This document shows positions 33,118-44,121 of a DNA stretch of 64,000 nt, piece after piece. The translations under genes and the position numbers were made by a program. The notes beneath the pieces were generated by a model. The model made no database searches. It saw nothing but the letters and a program-made list of their open reading frames with translations, and was not told the origin of the DNA. The DNA is from Ichthyophis bannanicus (taxonomy: Eukaryota > Chordata > Amphibia > Gymnophiona > Ichthyophiidae), in assembly GCA_033557465.1 (NCBI GenBank), contig CM066040.1, positions 329,300,297 through 329,364,296 of the forward strand, given 5' to 3'. Within the stretch, counting starts at the first letter, position 1. The number at the start of each line of letters is the position of its first letter.

Positions 33118-35193
33118 CTACACAGGAGTAGGGTTTTTACCAATGGTTCCGGGGGTGGGGTGCCATAAAGCTAAAATCTTAGTAGCAGTTTTCTGTTCTA
33201 CAGTGTTTTCAATCACACTATTAATAGGCCGCATACAACAAGGGATTATACATGGTAACAATAGAAACAATCCTACAATCACTAGGATTATCATAAAGAA
33301 AGTGGTAAGTCCCCCTAATCCAGAGAAGATAGATTCAAACCAGTTAGGTATTCTAAACCCATGCCAGGTTTGTACTGGCACATAAGCTTGTTTTCGCATA
33401 TTTTCAGCAATATCTTCGACTACTTGACCGTTATCATCGATTTTCAAACAACAATTGGTTAAATTCAATTTCCCACATACCCCTCCTTCAGCTGCTAGTA
33501 AATAATCTAGGGCCAGGCGATTCTGATATATTGCAGTGCGCATTTGTGTGCTTTGTCTAGCTAGAAGTGTGAGTGCTTGGCTAGTTTCATTAGTGATTAG
33601 TTCAACTACGGCTTGTAAACGTATAATGCGATTTATCATATACACAGGGGTCCTATAGCCCCACATGCCATCTTCATTCCAAGTGGCAGGTCCATAATAG
33701 GCAATAATCCTCTCAAGTGGCCAATCTTCCCCATCCCACTTCTGCCACTTGCCTATCTGGAGAGCTGCTCTTTTCTGTCTCTTAGTGTATACTGGGTATC
33801 CTAATTGCTCTCCGTGTTCTGTAGGTAACAAAAAGAAAGAAGGTCGAATGGTTCCTAAGACACATGCTCCTCCCCAGTGGAGAGGGAGTCGGGCATATGC
33901 TCGGGTTCCACAGATCCAATACAAGCCAGGTGGGGCTTGCCAAGCATGGGGTTGGGCGAGATTTGTCCATAGATCAGCAAGTTCAGGAAATTTTGCTAAG
34001 GGATTGGTGGGTTCAGATTCATTAACTCCTGACCACCAAGACGTCTGCTTCGTAGTGTCATTATAGAACTTCTGGCTGAGACAGACCAGCTGTCCCACCT
34101 GCAAGGTGAACTGGGGTCCAGTTCAAGTATAACACAGACGTCCAACTATTGAGTGTGCTAAGACCCATTCACTGGTGGTCTTATGCAGTTCAGTGTGATT
34201 GTAAGTCATTGAGTAATTCAATTCTTGGGCCTCCCAGGGCCATTGATCACCCATCTTAGTTCCACCACAAAAATAGCAATCTGAAATATGTAGACTGGAG
34301 ACTACTGCTCCTGCTAACTCTAGAAACAAATTCTCGGAAGGGTGAGGGATATCAAACTTATTTACATGCATAGTCTCATAGAAAGTGTTATGTATATGGT
34401 ATCGTGATGAGCGATGGGCTTAGGTATTCAATCTTATATATACAATGGTTCCTGGATCTGATCCAGAACCTGCAATATGTAGGCCAAACTTATACCCTTG
34501 TTTCCACGCACTAGGATTGACTATGAGCAATTCTAATGGGTTACAAGCACCTTTCTTACAATGTTTTTCTATATCCTTCACATATGGCTTGGTTAAGGCA
34601 GCCATTCGATTGTCTCTGGTATTCTCTACCATACCAGTTTTCCATGTGGCATAGAAAATGCATTCCCACTTTGGGCAATAATAGTCTGTAATTGGGGCTG
34701 TACTATATTCATTGGCTAAAGCTCGTTTACCTGTACATTCTCCCCATCCAGTCGTTCCTTCTGGACACATATACTTATCATTAAGAGCATAAGTTTTCTC
34801 CCAATTGGCACATTTGGAATGACTATCTCTATTAATAGCATCACAAGCATCAAAATACAACACAGCATACTTCGTAGGGTCGGTGAGTGGGGAAGTAGCA
34901 TTAAGTAAAGCGCCATCTGCATCATTCCATCGTATTTCCAAATAAGATGGGTTCTGATGCGGGTTGTAGCAAACTTTAGTATTTCCCTTAGTACAAACAT
35001 TTAGTTCAGTGGTGTTATAAATACACCGGCTTACCGTACCAGTACAGGTATAGTAAGAATGGTAAAGCAAAGTCTGAGTTACTCTCATTCCAGTCCGAGT
35101 GGAAGTAATGCAGGCAGTACATGGGGGTAAAGCAAGAACAAGTTCAAAACTCCCCATACAAGCAACCAGAACCAAATAGAAACAAGGATGCAT
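33118..35193 (-). pseudogene. env: Provirus Env, two in-frame stops
   Basis: Surface and transmembrane subunits of a class I envelope. A hydrophobic signal peptide begins at the ATG at 35193. The surface part is cysteine-rich. A basic cleavage-type site (KRQKR) lies near 33775. The transmembrane subunit has an immunosuppressive-domain-like heptad region, a CX7CC motif (C then NCC, near 33465-33440), a hydrophobic anchor of about 25 residues (33330-33240) and a short tail. Stops at 34420-34422 (TAA) and 34123-34125 (TGA) interrupt the surface part; all three pieces are in one frame. It is non-functional as it stands. Confidence 0.88.
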
Positions 35194-35495
35194 GTTGATT
35201 GTAGTCCTTCTGGGTCTCTGCTGGAAAATCTTGACCACGACGTCGTCGTCTTCTTGGCACAATGCTGACCCGTTTGCTAATGAAGCAATTCAACGGGTGT
35301 CGATGTTGATTGAAGATCCTCAAATGTCCTGCTGTGGCGCCAACTTATCAATTACAGCTGGCCTGACGAAAGTCTATGGAAGCACAGTTATTCAATGAAG
35401 AAAACAAATGTCTTTGCTGTATGAGAAACAGCAATCCTCTTCGAAAGACTTGGCTGCTGTAGGACACTGCAATTCATAGGTGTCCTTAATGAGTT

Positions 35496-38400
35496 CTAGG
35501 TTGCTGGCTGCCTCCGTAGGGTGAGACGCAAAGGGACGTTAGGATGCGGCTCTGCTGTCCACTGGTCCTGATCTGGAACTGCTGCTGGCTTGACTCTGCT
35601 GTGGTGGATCCAGGAATCGATTTCTGCTACCTTTACTGCAGTCAGGGTAGACAGGATGACGGTATAAGGCCCCTTCCAATGCGGTTCCAACGGTGTCTTC
35701 TTCCAATCTTTGACCCACACCGAGGTACCAGGCTTGTAGGGGTGCAATGGTTCCGTCAAATTGATGGGCAACTGGTCCTGTATCCACGTATGGAGAGTCT
35801 GCAGAACAGAACTAAGAGCTAGAAGTTCTTGTCTGGTTATTTCTGAACCTATCTGTGACAAACTACCTTTCACACCCTGGACTATTGGTGGAGGTTTGCC
35901 ATACATAACTTCGAAAGGGGAAAATCCTGATGATTTCACGGGGGCTGAGCGTATTCTAAGTAAGGCTATGGGGAGAACCTGGGGCCACTTCAGGTGGGTC
36001 TCCTGACATAGCTTGGATATCTGAGATTTCAAAGTTTGATTCATTCGCTCAACTTTCCCTGAACTCTGAGGTCTATACGCTGTGTGTAACTTCCATTGTA
36101 TCTGCAAAGCACTTGCTAACTGTTGAGTAATCTGTGATACAAATGAGGGCCCATTGTCTGACCCTATTACTGCTGGGATTCCAAATCTGGGGATAATTTC
36201 TCTCAGCAACGCTTTGGTTACTTCTCGAGCTTTCTCAGTTCTGGTGGGAAAGGCCTCTACCCACCCAGAGAAGGTACAGACTAATTCTAACATATAGCGG
36301 TATCCGCCAGACTTTGGCATTTCGGTAAAGTCTATCTGCAGGTGGTGCATGGGAGTAACACCTCCTGACTGAACTCGGGGTGGTGGCGTGGGACCCTGTT
36401 TGGCATTGTTCTTAGCACAAATCAGACATTGGCGAGCCACTGAGGCTGACAGGGCTCCCAATGAGGCGATACAAAAATGTGGTCTAAGTTCTTTTTCCAT
36501 AGCACTCTTCCCATAATGCATAGCTTGGTGAAAGGCTTTGACAAAGGCTGGTCCCAAGAGTTCAGGAATCACTATTCGTCCTGGAGGTTGACTGCCCTCT
36601 GGCAGTGGCAGTTCAATCCATCCATCTTTCAGTACTCCTTCTTCTTTGTTACAGTAGTAATCCAATTCGTTGGTGGTATATCGTGGTGTCCATAGATTAA
36701 GAGGTACTGGAAACAATGCTGCTTGTATTGGTGTGGCCTGTGGTGAAATTTGGCCTGTCATGGCTGCTTTTCGTGCCGAAGCATCAGCGAATCTGTTTCC
36801 TTGGGCCACTTCTCCTTTTCCTGCTTGGTGTCCTCTACAATGTATGACGGCCACACGTGTAGGGGCCCATACTGCATCTAATAACATCAATATTTCTGGG
36901 CCGTATTTGACTGATTTGCCTCCTGACGTAATGAGCCCTCGTTCTTTGTAGAGAGCTCCATGTGCATGCAAAGTGGTGAAGGCATATTTCGAGTCGGTGT
37001 ATACATTCAACAAAAGTTTCGCACCCAATACTAGGGCTCTGGTGAGTGCTATCAACTCTGCTTTCTGTGCTGATGTGCCTGATGCAAGGGCTGATGATTC
37101 AGTGACTTCATCCCGGGTGACTACTGCATACCCGGCACAGCGTCGTCCATTGATGGTGAGGCTGCTTCCATCCACGAAATAAGTCTGGTCAGGATTCTCT
37201 AGGGGCACATCTGTCAGATCAGGTCGACTTGAGAATACAGTATCCATGACCTCTATACAGTCATGCTCTGGAGGGTCTTCGCTGATTGGTATCAGTGTAG
37301 CTGGGTTCAAGGCATGGCTCACTTCCAATTGTATTTATGGATTTTCACATAACATGCTTTGGTATTTCAGCATTCGAGAATTGGTGAGCCAATGATTTGC
37401 TTTCTGTTCCATGAGGGCAAGTACCGCATGTGGTACGGTAACACTTAGGTTCTGTCCTAAGGTGAGTTTGTCTGCTTCACTCACTAATAATGCTGTGGCT
37501 GCGACTGCTCTTAAACATGGTGGCCACCCTTTGGCCACAGTATCCAATTGTTTCGATAGGTATGCTACGGGTCTCTCCCAATGTCCCAATTTCTGAGTCA
37601 ACATGCCTAGAGCATTTCCTTGCACCTCATGTACAAATAGATGGAATGGCTTGTGGACATCTGGCAACCCGAGTGCTGGTGACGACATCAATTCTTCCTT
37701 CAGGGTCTTGAAAGCGGTGTCTTGTTTAGGTCCCCACTCGAGTGGCGACTTTTCTTCTCCCTTGGTGGCTTCATATAGTGGTTTGGCAATCTGAGCAAAG
37801 TTGGGTATCCATGTCCGGCAGTATCCTGCTGCTCCCAGAAAGGCTCTGACTTGCTTTCTGGTAGTTGGGATTGGGATACTGCACACGGCTTCTTTTCTCT
37901 CGCGTCCCAACTGTCGGCTTCCTTTGGTTAGACGGAAGCCCAAGTATTTTACTTCTTTTTGGCATAGCTGTGCTTTTGCTCTGGAGACTTTATATCCAGC
38001 TTCATCCAATAGTTGCAAGAGGTCAGTAGTGGCTTGTATACATTCACTTTCCGATGTGGCAGCTACCAGTAGGTCATCCACATATTGGAGGAGTACTCTT
38101 TTCTCAGGGGCCACTGGGTAGCTTGAAGGATCTTGGTTTAGTGCAGCACTGAAAATGGTGGGTGAATTCTTGAATCCTTGAGGTAATCGTGTCCAAGTGA
38201 GTTGGCCCCGTCTCCCTGAGACAGGGTCCTGCCATTCAAAGGCAAACAGCAGTTGGCTAATTGGGGCTAATCTTATGCAGAAAAATGCATCTTTCAAATC
38301 CAAAACAGTAAAATGAGTAGCTTCAGCAGGAATCAATCCTAGGAGTGTGTAAGGATTCGGCACAACTGGATGTATGGTCTCAACTGCTTCATTCACTCTC

Positions 38401-39149
38401 CTTAAATCTTGCACTGGGCGGTAGTCACCTGTCCCAGGCTTCTTCACTGGCAGGAGAGGAGTGTTCCATGGTGACTGACAAACTTTGAGTAGGCCATACT
38501 CCAGCAGCCTTAGCAAGTGGCGATGAATGCCTTCAATTGCTGCTCTTGGAAGTGGGTATTGCTTGACGTGTACTGGCTGTGCACTAGGCTTGAGGTTCAC
38601 AATTATTGGAGCTATATGTTTGGCCAGGCCTGGTGGATTGCCCTCTGCCCATACTCCAGGAGGGGCATCAATGCTTTTCAAAGTAGGTTCAAAATAGGTA
38701 TCAATGATTGGCTCAGTACTTGGCTCGGTACTATAATATCTCCATTCTTCTTCTCGTGGAACAGTAAGCAACATCAGTCCAGCAGGTTTTGACTGGGAAT
38801 TTACTGTCATTTCCATCTCTCCTTTCTCAGTAAAGGATATTTGGGCCTGCAGTTTGGCTAGCATATCTCGTCCCAGTAATGGCACTGGGCACTCAGACAT
38901 GTAAAGGAATTGGTGCGTTATTTGCTGTCCTCCTAAATTACATATACGATTTTGAAGAAAAGACTTTGTAGCTCTAGCGCCAGTCGCTCCTACAATGGTG
39001 ACTGCTCTTGTAGAAAAAGGGGCTATTTGTTTATCTACTACAGAATGTTCTGCTCCAGCATCAACCATAAAGTCCATGAATTGGTCTCCTATTTGTATAC
39101 TGACCATAGACTCCTGGAGACCTAAAGCGAATTCGGAGCCCGGTCTGTC
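35496..39149 (-). pseudogene. pol: Provirus Pro-Pol, one in-frame stop
   Basis: Same frame as gag, directly after the UAG. Order: aspartic protease with active-site box VDAGAEHS (usually DTG or DSG) and LLGRDML; RT with LLPVKKPGTGDYRPVQDLR, LDLKDAFFCIRL, LPQGFKNSPTIF and the catalytic YVDD; connection; RNase H with VDGSS, AELIAL and YTDSKYAF; integrase with an HHCC region (HQAMHYGK, CLICAKNN), the DDE core (IDFTEM, GSDNGPSF, GKVERMN) and a C-terminal GPY-type domain (WKGPYTVIL). A TAA at 37335-37337, between the connection and RNase H, interrupts it; the frame continues unchanged beyond. It would not yield a full Pol as it stands. Confidence 0.9.
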
Positions 39150-41000
39150 CTAATCTGCTTCATCCAGATCATAGGCTGTGGCAGCTGCCACTCCCTGGAT
39201 GGCCTCTGTGCGTTCGCGTTGAGATTGTTCTCGATTGGTTCCTCTACGATTTTGGGGCCGGCCTCTCTCTCTTTCCCTCCAAGGGACGTGTTCCCCTTCA
39301 TCCTGAGAGGCTTCTTCGAGTCGCGGGCATGCACTTCTCCAATGTCCTTCCTCCCTGCAATAAGCGCATTGGTTCGCGCCTAATGGGGGCCGGTCATCTC
39401 CTCGGCCCCGCCTTCTTCCTCTGCTCCTTCGACTAGGGACACCTCCCCTTTTCTGTTCCACTATGGCCGCAGCCAAAAAATCTGCTTTCTTCTTCATCCT
39501 TCGATCACTTTCTCTCTGTCTTTCATTATCATGATTCACATACACTTTATGAGCGACTTCTAGTAACTGTGTTGCATTCATGCCCGCAAACCCTTCTAAT
39601 TTCTGTAGCTTACGTCTAATATCTGGTTGTGACTGGTTTACAAAAGCAGAATTCACCATGCATAAGCTTCCTGGTGCATCTGGGTCGTAGGGAGTGTACA
39701 TCCTATACGCTTCAGTCAATCTTTCATAAAATACTGCAGGGCTCTCATCTATGCCCTGATTAACTTCGGTCACTTTAGAGAGATTCATGGCTTTCTGACC
39801 CCCCTTTCTCAGACCTTGCATGAGGCCTTGGCGGAACCGTGACAGGGCTCTGTATCCTAATTCAGTATTTGGATCCCATTTGGGGTCTTCGTTAGGGAAT
39901 TCTTTCTGAGCTGCTTCGCGATTGTCTATTCCTGCTCTTCCAACTCCCTCTGCTACAGGATTATCTGCTAGCCAGTCGATAGCTGCTCGCTTAATTCGTG
40001 TCCGCTCCTCAGTGGTAAATAAAGTAGACAGGAGCTGACGGCAATCTGCCCAAGTGGGTTGGTGAGTTTCCATAATTGTATGCATTAATTCTGTTAACTC
40101 TTGGGGCTTATTAGTGTAAGAAGCATAATGCATTTTCCAATTCAACAAATCAGCAGTGGAGAAAGGCACATATACTAGACTCAGGGGTCCCGCTACTATC
40201 TGGTCATGCTCATCTCGCACGGGTAGTCCCGGGACTTGCCGTAGTGGCAGCATTTTCTTAACAGACGTTTTCTGTAGCCTCACAGAAACTTTCTTAGCAA
40301 TGGGTTTCTTGTGCACAGCGCGTTTGGCGTGGGGCGCTTCACTCGCTACGGGTGAGCTTACGCTGGCCACTGACACTACACTGTCTGTGTCGCCTTGAGA
40401 GGACTCTTCCTCTTCTTCTTCTTCTGACTCAGCCTTTTCTTGATCCTCAGGCATGCCTGAATCCTCATCAAGAAGGGGGTCCTTTACTCGCTCTTCCGGG
40501 TGTGATTCCGGAGTTGGGTCTCGCTGTCGCTGTGGGACTGCCGCAGGACGCGGGGGTACTTTTACTGGATGCTGGGCTCGGGGCTGTCTAGTTACAACTC
40601 CCGGGGACTCAGGATCTACCAGAATAGGTTTCTGACTAGATTTCTCAGCTGTCCCTGCCTTCGGGGTCTGATCTGTCAGTGCTAACAATATCCTGCACTG
40701 CTCTTCATAGCAACGCTTCGCCCAAGGGGGCGGATTCTCACAAATACTTAACCAAGAGTCTATATAAGGGTACTGATCAGGGTGCGCTACTCGCACCTTC
40801 TGATGAACTGATCGAATAATTCCTAGGCTAAATGTGCCATCTCGGGGCCACATGGGGTCTATGATGGGCCACTCCCTAGTACACAAAAGCTGCAATCGTG
40901 AGGCAGTCGTTTTCACTCCATAATCTCCTGAATATCCTTTATTAAAATACTTGATCATACATTCTAACGGAGTGTGCCTAGTAGACCCTGCCCCTCCCAT
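39150..41000 (-). CDS. gag: Provirus Gag polyprotein
   Basis: Matrix, capsid and nucleocapsid precursor of virus-like particles. I chose the ATG at 41000 because it gives MGG, a myristoylation-type start; the open frame extends eight codons upstream without another ATG. The matrix part contains WPRDGTFSLGII and a DQYPYIDSW segment, as in gammaretroviruses. A proline/acidic linker has a run of E residues at about 200-210. The capsid has FSTADLLNWKMH and HQPTWADCRQLLSTLF. A basic arginine-rich stretch precedes a single CCHC knuckle (CAYCREEGHWRSAC) near the end. It terminates at a UAG at 39150-39152 with pol in the same frame, implying stop-codon read-through. The frame is intact. Confidence 0.92.
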   Translation of the reverse strand: MGGAGSTRHTPLECMIKYFNKGYSGDYGVKTTASRLQLLCTREWPIIDPMWPRDGTFSLGIIRSVHQKVRVAHPDQYPYIDSWLSICENPPPWAKRCYEEQCRILLALTDQTPKAGTAEKSSQKPILVDPESPGVVTRQPRAQHPVKVPPRPAAVPQRQRDPTPESHPEERVKDPLLDEDSGMPEDQEKAESEEEEEEESSQGDTDSVVSVASVSSPVASEAPHAKRAVHKKPIAKKVSVRLQKTSVKKMLPLRQVPGLPVRDEHDQIVAGPLSLVYVPFSTADLLNWKMHYASYTNKPQELTELMHTIMETHQPTWADCRQLLSTLFTTEERTRIKRAAIDWLADNPVAEGVGRAGIDNREAAQKEFPNEDPKWDPNTELGYRALSRFRQGLMQGLRKGGQKAMNLSKVTEVNQGIDESPAVFYERLTEAYRMYTPYDPDAPGSLCMVNSAFVNQSQPDIRRKLQKLEGFAGMNATQLLEVAHKVYVNHDNERQRESDRRMKKKADFLAAAIVEQKRGGVPSRRSRGRRRGRGDDRPPLGANQCAYCREEGHWRSACPRLEEASQDEGEHVPWRERERGRPQNRRGTNREQSQRERTEAIQGVAAATAYDLDEAD

Positions 41001-41722
41001 ATTGATGTGTGCGCGCAACAACAAACAGAAGGGAAAAGGAGGGCGGACCGTGGGTAAGGGGTCCTCACGGTCCTAGAAACATTTAGGGGAAACAAATAAC
41101 AAGACAAGACAACGGTCGCTTCCTCCTTTTTACGACCTGGACGCGGTCGCCCGGCCAGGAAATGCGTTACTCAGGAGTCTGCCTTCGCTTGGTCCGTGCT
41201 GCCAGACCTCTCATTCACACTTCATTCACACAATCATGCTAGCAACGTATCCCAAAAACAGCCCAATCCTGTCTCTGCTGACTAGGCTATATCAAATTCC
41301 AAAATCTAAATCAAAAAGACGATGGTTTCGCGCCCCGCGCATACTCATGCAGGGTTAATCGGACCGTCTTGAGAGTTGATCATGCTCTCTTACCAAATAT
41401 CAAATTCCAAAGTTTCAAAGTTCAAACAACAGTTCTGCTCTGACTCAGCTGTCTAGTCAAATCAAAACTATACTCACCGGATCCGGTTCCCGCTCCCAAG
41501 CAAGCGCATGAGTTGGACCTCGGACTCCCCTCACGGGTTCGCGGTGTTGGCTCCAACCGGGTCCGGCACCCGCCGAGGCCTGGCCCAACTCCCTCCGATA
41601 CAACTGGACCGGTGGCGCCTGGGAGCCGAGCCCACGTTGGGAGGGCACGATCCCGGCAGGACCAAACCTGTAGAGGCGGAAAGTCGTGGTATATTGCCCT
41701 GTATACCCTCTATTACCACACC

Positions 41723-41740
41723 TTCCCGGCCAACGCACCA
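41723..41740 (-). promoter_or_regulatory. Primer binding site, tRNA-Gly type
   Basis: The minus strand reads TGGTGCGTTGGCCGGGAA, six bases inside the 5' LTR. From memory of vertebrate tRNA genes, it is complementary to the 3' end of a tRNA-Gly whose acceptor starts GCGTTGG (UCC isoacceptor) plus CCA, with no mismatch over 18 bases. Confidence 0.75.
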
Positions 41741-41746
41741 AGAATA

Positions 41747-42385
41747 TGTAGCAGCAGAGCGCAGACAATCCAATGATACCAGGAGTCTGTTCAGAAGGTC
41801 CAAATCATTTATTTGTGCACAAGACTCAAGCAGAATCACATTCAAAATGGCTGAGCAATGGTTTCTAGCAAAACAACAACTTTTATACTGTTCTTTTCCA
41901 TTCTAGACATAGGCAAACCTTTCATTGGTCCCGGTAACCCTTCTTACACCTTCTATTGGTCCTGGTACCATTAGGTAGCTATCCAATGAGGACCTTTGAC
42001 TGGGCTCAGCACCTGCTTTCCCCCCCTTTAGTCCCAATTACAATGGTCAGTTCACCAACTTCAATACTTTTCTCCTCCAAGGTCACTATCCAGCTGGAAT
42101 ATGTGGGAAAGCAGGGCACTGTAACCTTTCTCTCAACAGAGTTAATAATTCCATAGAAGCTACACACATTTTATCAGTGTTAATTAAAATGGTTTACTGT
42201 TTTCTCTGAGTTTCGTTTCTGCTCAGCTAGGTTCATTTAAACTGAATTAAGTTTCAGTTCTATGGAGGCAATATTGGGGGGGAATTTCACTCCTCAGGGC
42301 CTAACCACAGGCTTCATTTACAGGTCAAGCTGCTTAGGCCTGCCTGCCTTCATTCAGCGTGGATCATAGGCCTTCGCCTACCACA
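41747..42385 (-). repeat. Provirus 5' LTR
   Basis: 639 bp. On the minus strand it begins TGTGGTAGGCGAAGGCC and ends GCTGCTACA. A TATAAAAG box is the complement of about 41880-41887, and the AATAAA signal is the complement of 41808-41813, giving a plausible U3-R-U5 layout. Confidence 0.9.
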
Positions 42386-42389
42386 GCAT

Positions 42390-43536
42390 GATCCGATGAT
42401 TTGGCCCTCCCTTTGATAGGCTTTTCTTATGCAATCCTTTGGTTATCCCTGTTATTCAAACTGCCGCTGCATTTCTTGTGCTTGGATCTCAAAATCTTGG
42501 TCTGATGCACAGATCCTACGAATTCTAAGAAATTGACTGGTGGTAAAATATATTTGAGAGATCTGTTGTGGTAACTGGAAAAACGCAGTAGTGAGTTTCT
42601 GTCAGTGGACTTATGAAAAAGTTCCATGACAAAGCCATAAGGTTCCTTTTTAATTAGTATGTCCAAATGCAGGACCTGTTCCAGACTGTAATGATACTGA
42701 AATTGAAGATTTTCATCTAATGAGTTCAATCAGTTAAAAAAAGTAAAATGTTCTGATTCATCTCCATCTGAAATCATAAAATCATCATCAATATATCTCC
42801 TCAACAATTTAATATGGGACCCATATGAATGCCTGGTGATTTTTTTTTCAAAATTAGTGGCATAAAGATTTGCAACATCAAGCACCATAGAAGACCCCAT
42901 GGAGCCCCCTTCATCTGTTTGTAAAAAACTTCTCTGAAGCAGAAATAGTTTTCCATCATTGCTAAGCTTGCCAATTGAATCAGAAAAAAAGTAGGAATTC
43001 TGACAGATCATGTTCTTTCTTGCAATACATCCTCCAAAATAGCTAATGCAATCATCTGTGGAATATTAGTGTATAGAGAGTTAATGCCTGCAGCGGTTGT
43101 GGTAATCCACAAATTGATCTAATAATTGAATCATGGGCAATGAATCCCTAACATATGAAGGTGCCAAAGTAATAAAGGACCTTAAAAAAATCTAAAAATG
43201 TTGATATCGGTTCAAAAAGGGAGCCAATTGCTGATATAATAAGGCGTCCAGGTGGGTTTTGCAGCGATTTGTGTGTCTTAGGCAGGACAAATATCATGGG
43301 TGTCACTGGATGATTGACAGTCATAAATTCACACTCCTTTTGTGTTAAATAGCCCACCTTTAACCCAGTGTAAATAAGGTATCCACTTTGTTCTTAAGCC
43401 TCAGAGTTGGATCTTCCTATAACTTAGTATAAAAAGTAGTATCATTAATTTGCCGATAACCTTCATTGACATAATTGAGACTGTTCTGTATCATCAATCT
43501 CCCACCTTTATCCGCAGGTTTGATGATAATGTCTGT
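42390..43536 (-). pseudogene. Penelope-like element reverse transcriptase
   Basis: On the minus strand it starts with IIIKPADKGGRL (43536), the diagnostic entry motif of Penelope-like RTs, then NYVNEGYRQINDTTFY. Next come PMIFVLPKTHKSLQNPPGRL and GSLFEPISTFLDF at 43290-43190. QTDEGGSMGSSMVLDVANLY follows at about 42920, and the catalytic LLRRYIDDDFMI at about 42790. Frameshifts occur near 43190, 43020 and 42728. The N-terminal part appears to lie beyond DIRS C at 50280-50910, and the C-terminal continuation beyond the provirus at 32413. Confidence 0.85.
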
Positions 43537-43680
43537 GGGCCCGATTTTCGAAGGCCTTTACATGGGTAACTTCCTTAGTTACCCGTGTAATGACCTTAAC
43601 TGGGATTTTCAGAGGGCATTTACTCGGGTAGTGCCCTTCGAAATCCAAGCTAAGTCCCTAACGTGCCCCGATGCTATCCG
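43537..43680. repeat. Small palindromic repeat at the DIRS C edge
   Basis: Contains ggcccgattttcgaaggcc and, further in, gcccttcgaaatcc, with internal gggtaac and gttaccc complements. It looks like part of a hairpin miniature element between the Penelope RT and the start of DIRS C homology. The boundaries are uncertain. Confidence 0.35.
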
Positions 43681-43956
43681 CATAGCTTTGGGGCTCGCCA
43701 CAGAACTTGCAGGCTTGCTCAGGGACAGGCGGTGGAACTGGTACCCCATCACCTCTGGGGAAAGGGGTTCTAAAGGTATTTCCTTGTCCCAAAAAGAACA
43801 GGGGGTCTCTGGCCCATCCTGGACCTGCGCAACTTAAACAAATTCCTGGTGAGGGAAAAGTTCAAGATGCTGTCCCTTAGGACACTGCTGCCCTACCTCC
43901 ACCAGGGAGACTGGCTCTGCTCCTTGGATCTCAAGGATGCTTACACCCACAGGCAT

Positions 43957-44002
43957 TACCACCACTTTGATTGAAGGAAAAAGCGGTATACAAATCTAAA
44001 TA
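43957..44002 (+). mobile_element. Tiny L2 3'-tail insertion in DIRS C RT
   Basis: accactttgattgaaggaaa through (aaat)n interrupts the RT sequence and is flanked by ttacc on both sides (left ending at about 43953, right at about 44003). It matches the 3' terminus of the L2 at 30961-31018. It is an extreme 5'-truncated insertion. Confidence 0.65.
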
Positions 44003-44121
44003 AATAAATTACCTGAGATTCATGCTGGGGAGGAGGGGCTGCACTAACAGTACAAGGTGCTGCCGTTCGGCCTTGCCTCCTCTCCAAGGGTCTTTACAAA
44101 GTGCCTGTCAGTCGTAGCCGT

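Larger units (their letters stand above)
32418..42385 (-). mobile_element. Gammaretrovirus-like endogenous provirus, nearly complete
   Basis: A 9,968-bp provirus on the minus strand: 5' LTR (41747-42385), primer site, leader, gag, pro-pol, env, polypurine tract, 3' LTR (32418-33057). It is flanked by the 4-bp duplication gcat (32414-32417 and 42386-42389). By eye the LTRs differ at about nine substitutions and one indel over about 640 bp, so it is fairly young. Gammaretrovirus-like traits are an MG-type matrix start, one CCHC zinc knuckle, gag and pol in one frame separated by UAG, a GPY-type integrase tail and a 4-bp duplication. I find three in-frame stops (one in pol, two in env) and no frameshift. 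It lies inside a Penelope-like element. Confidence 0.92.

Noticed and set aside
33098..33385. Plus-strand frame at the provirus 3' end
   Set aside because: Antisense of env and the polypurine region; no evidence of an antisense retroviral gene.
37329..37337. Two separate pol genes in the provirus
   Set aside because: The two open frames are in one register divided by a single TAA; it is one interrupted gene, not two genes or a frameshift site.
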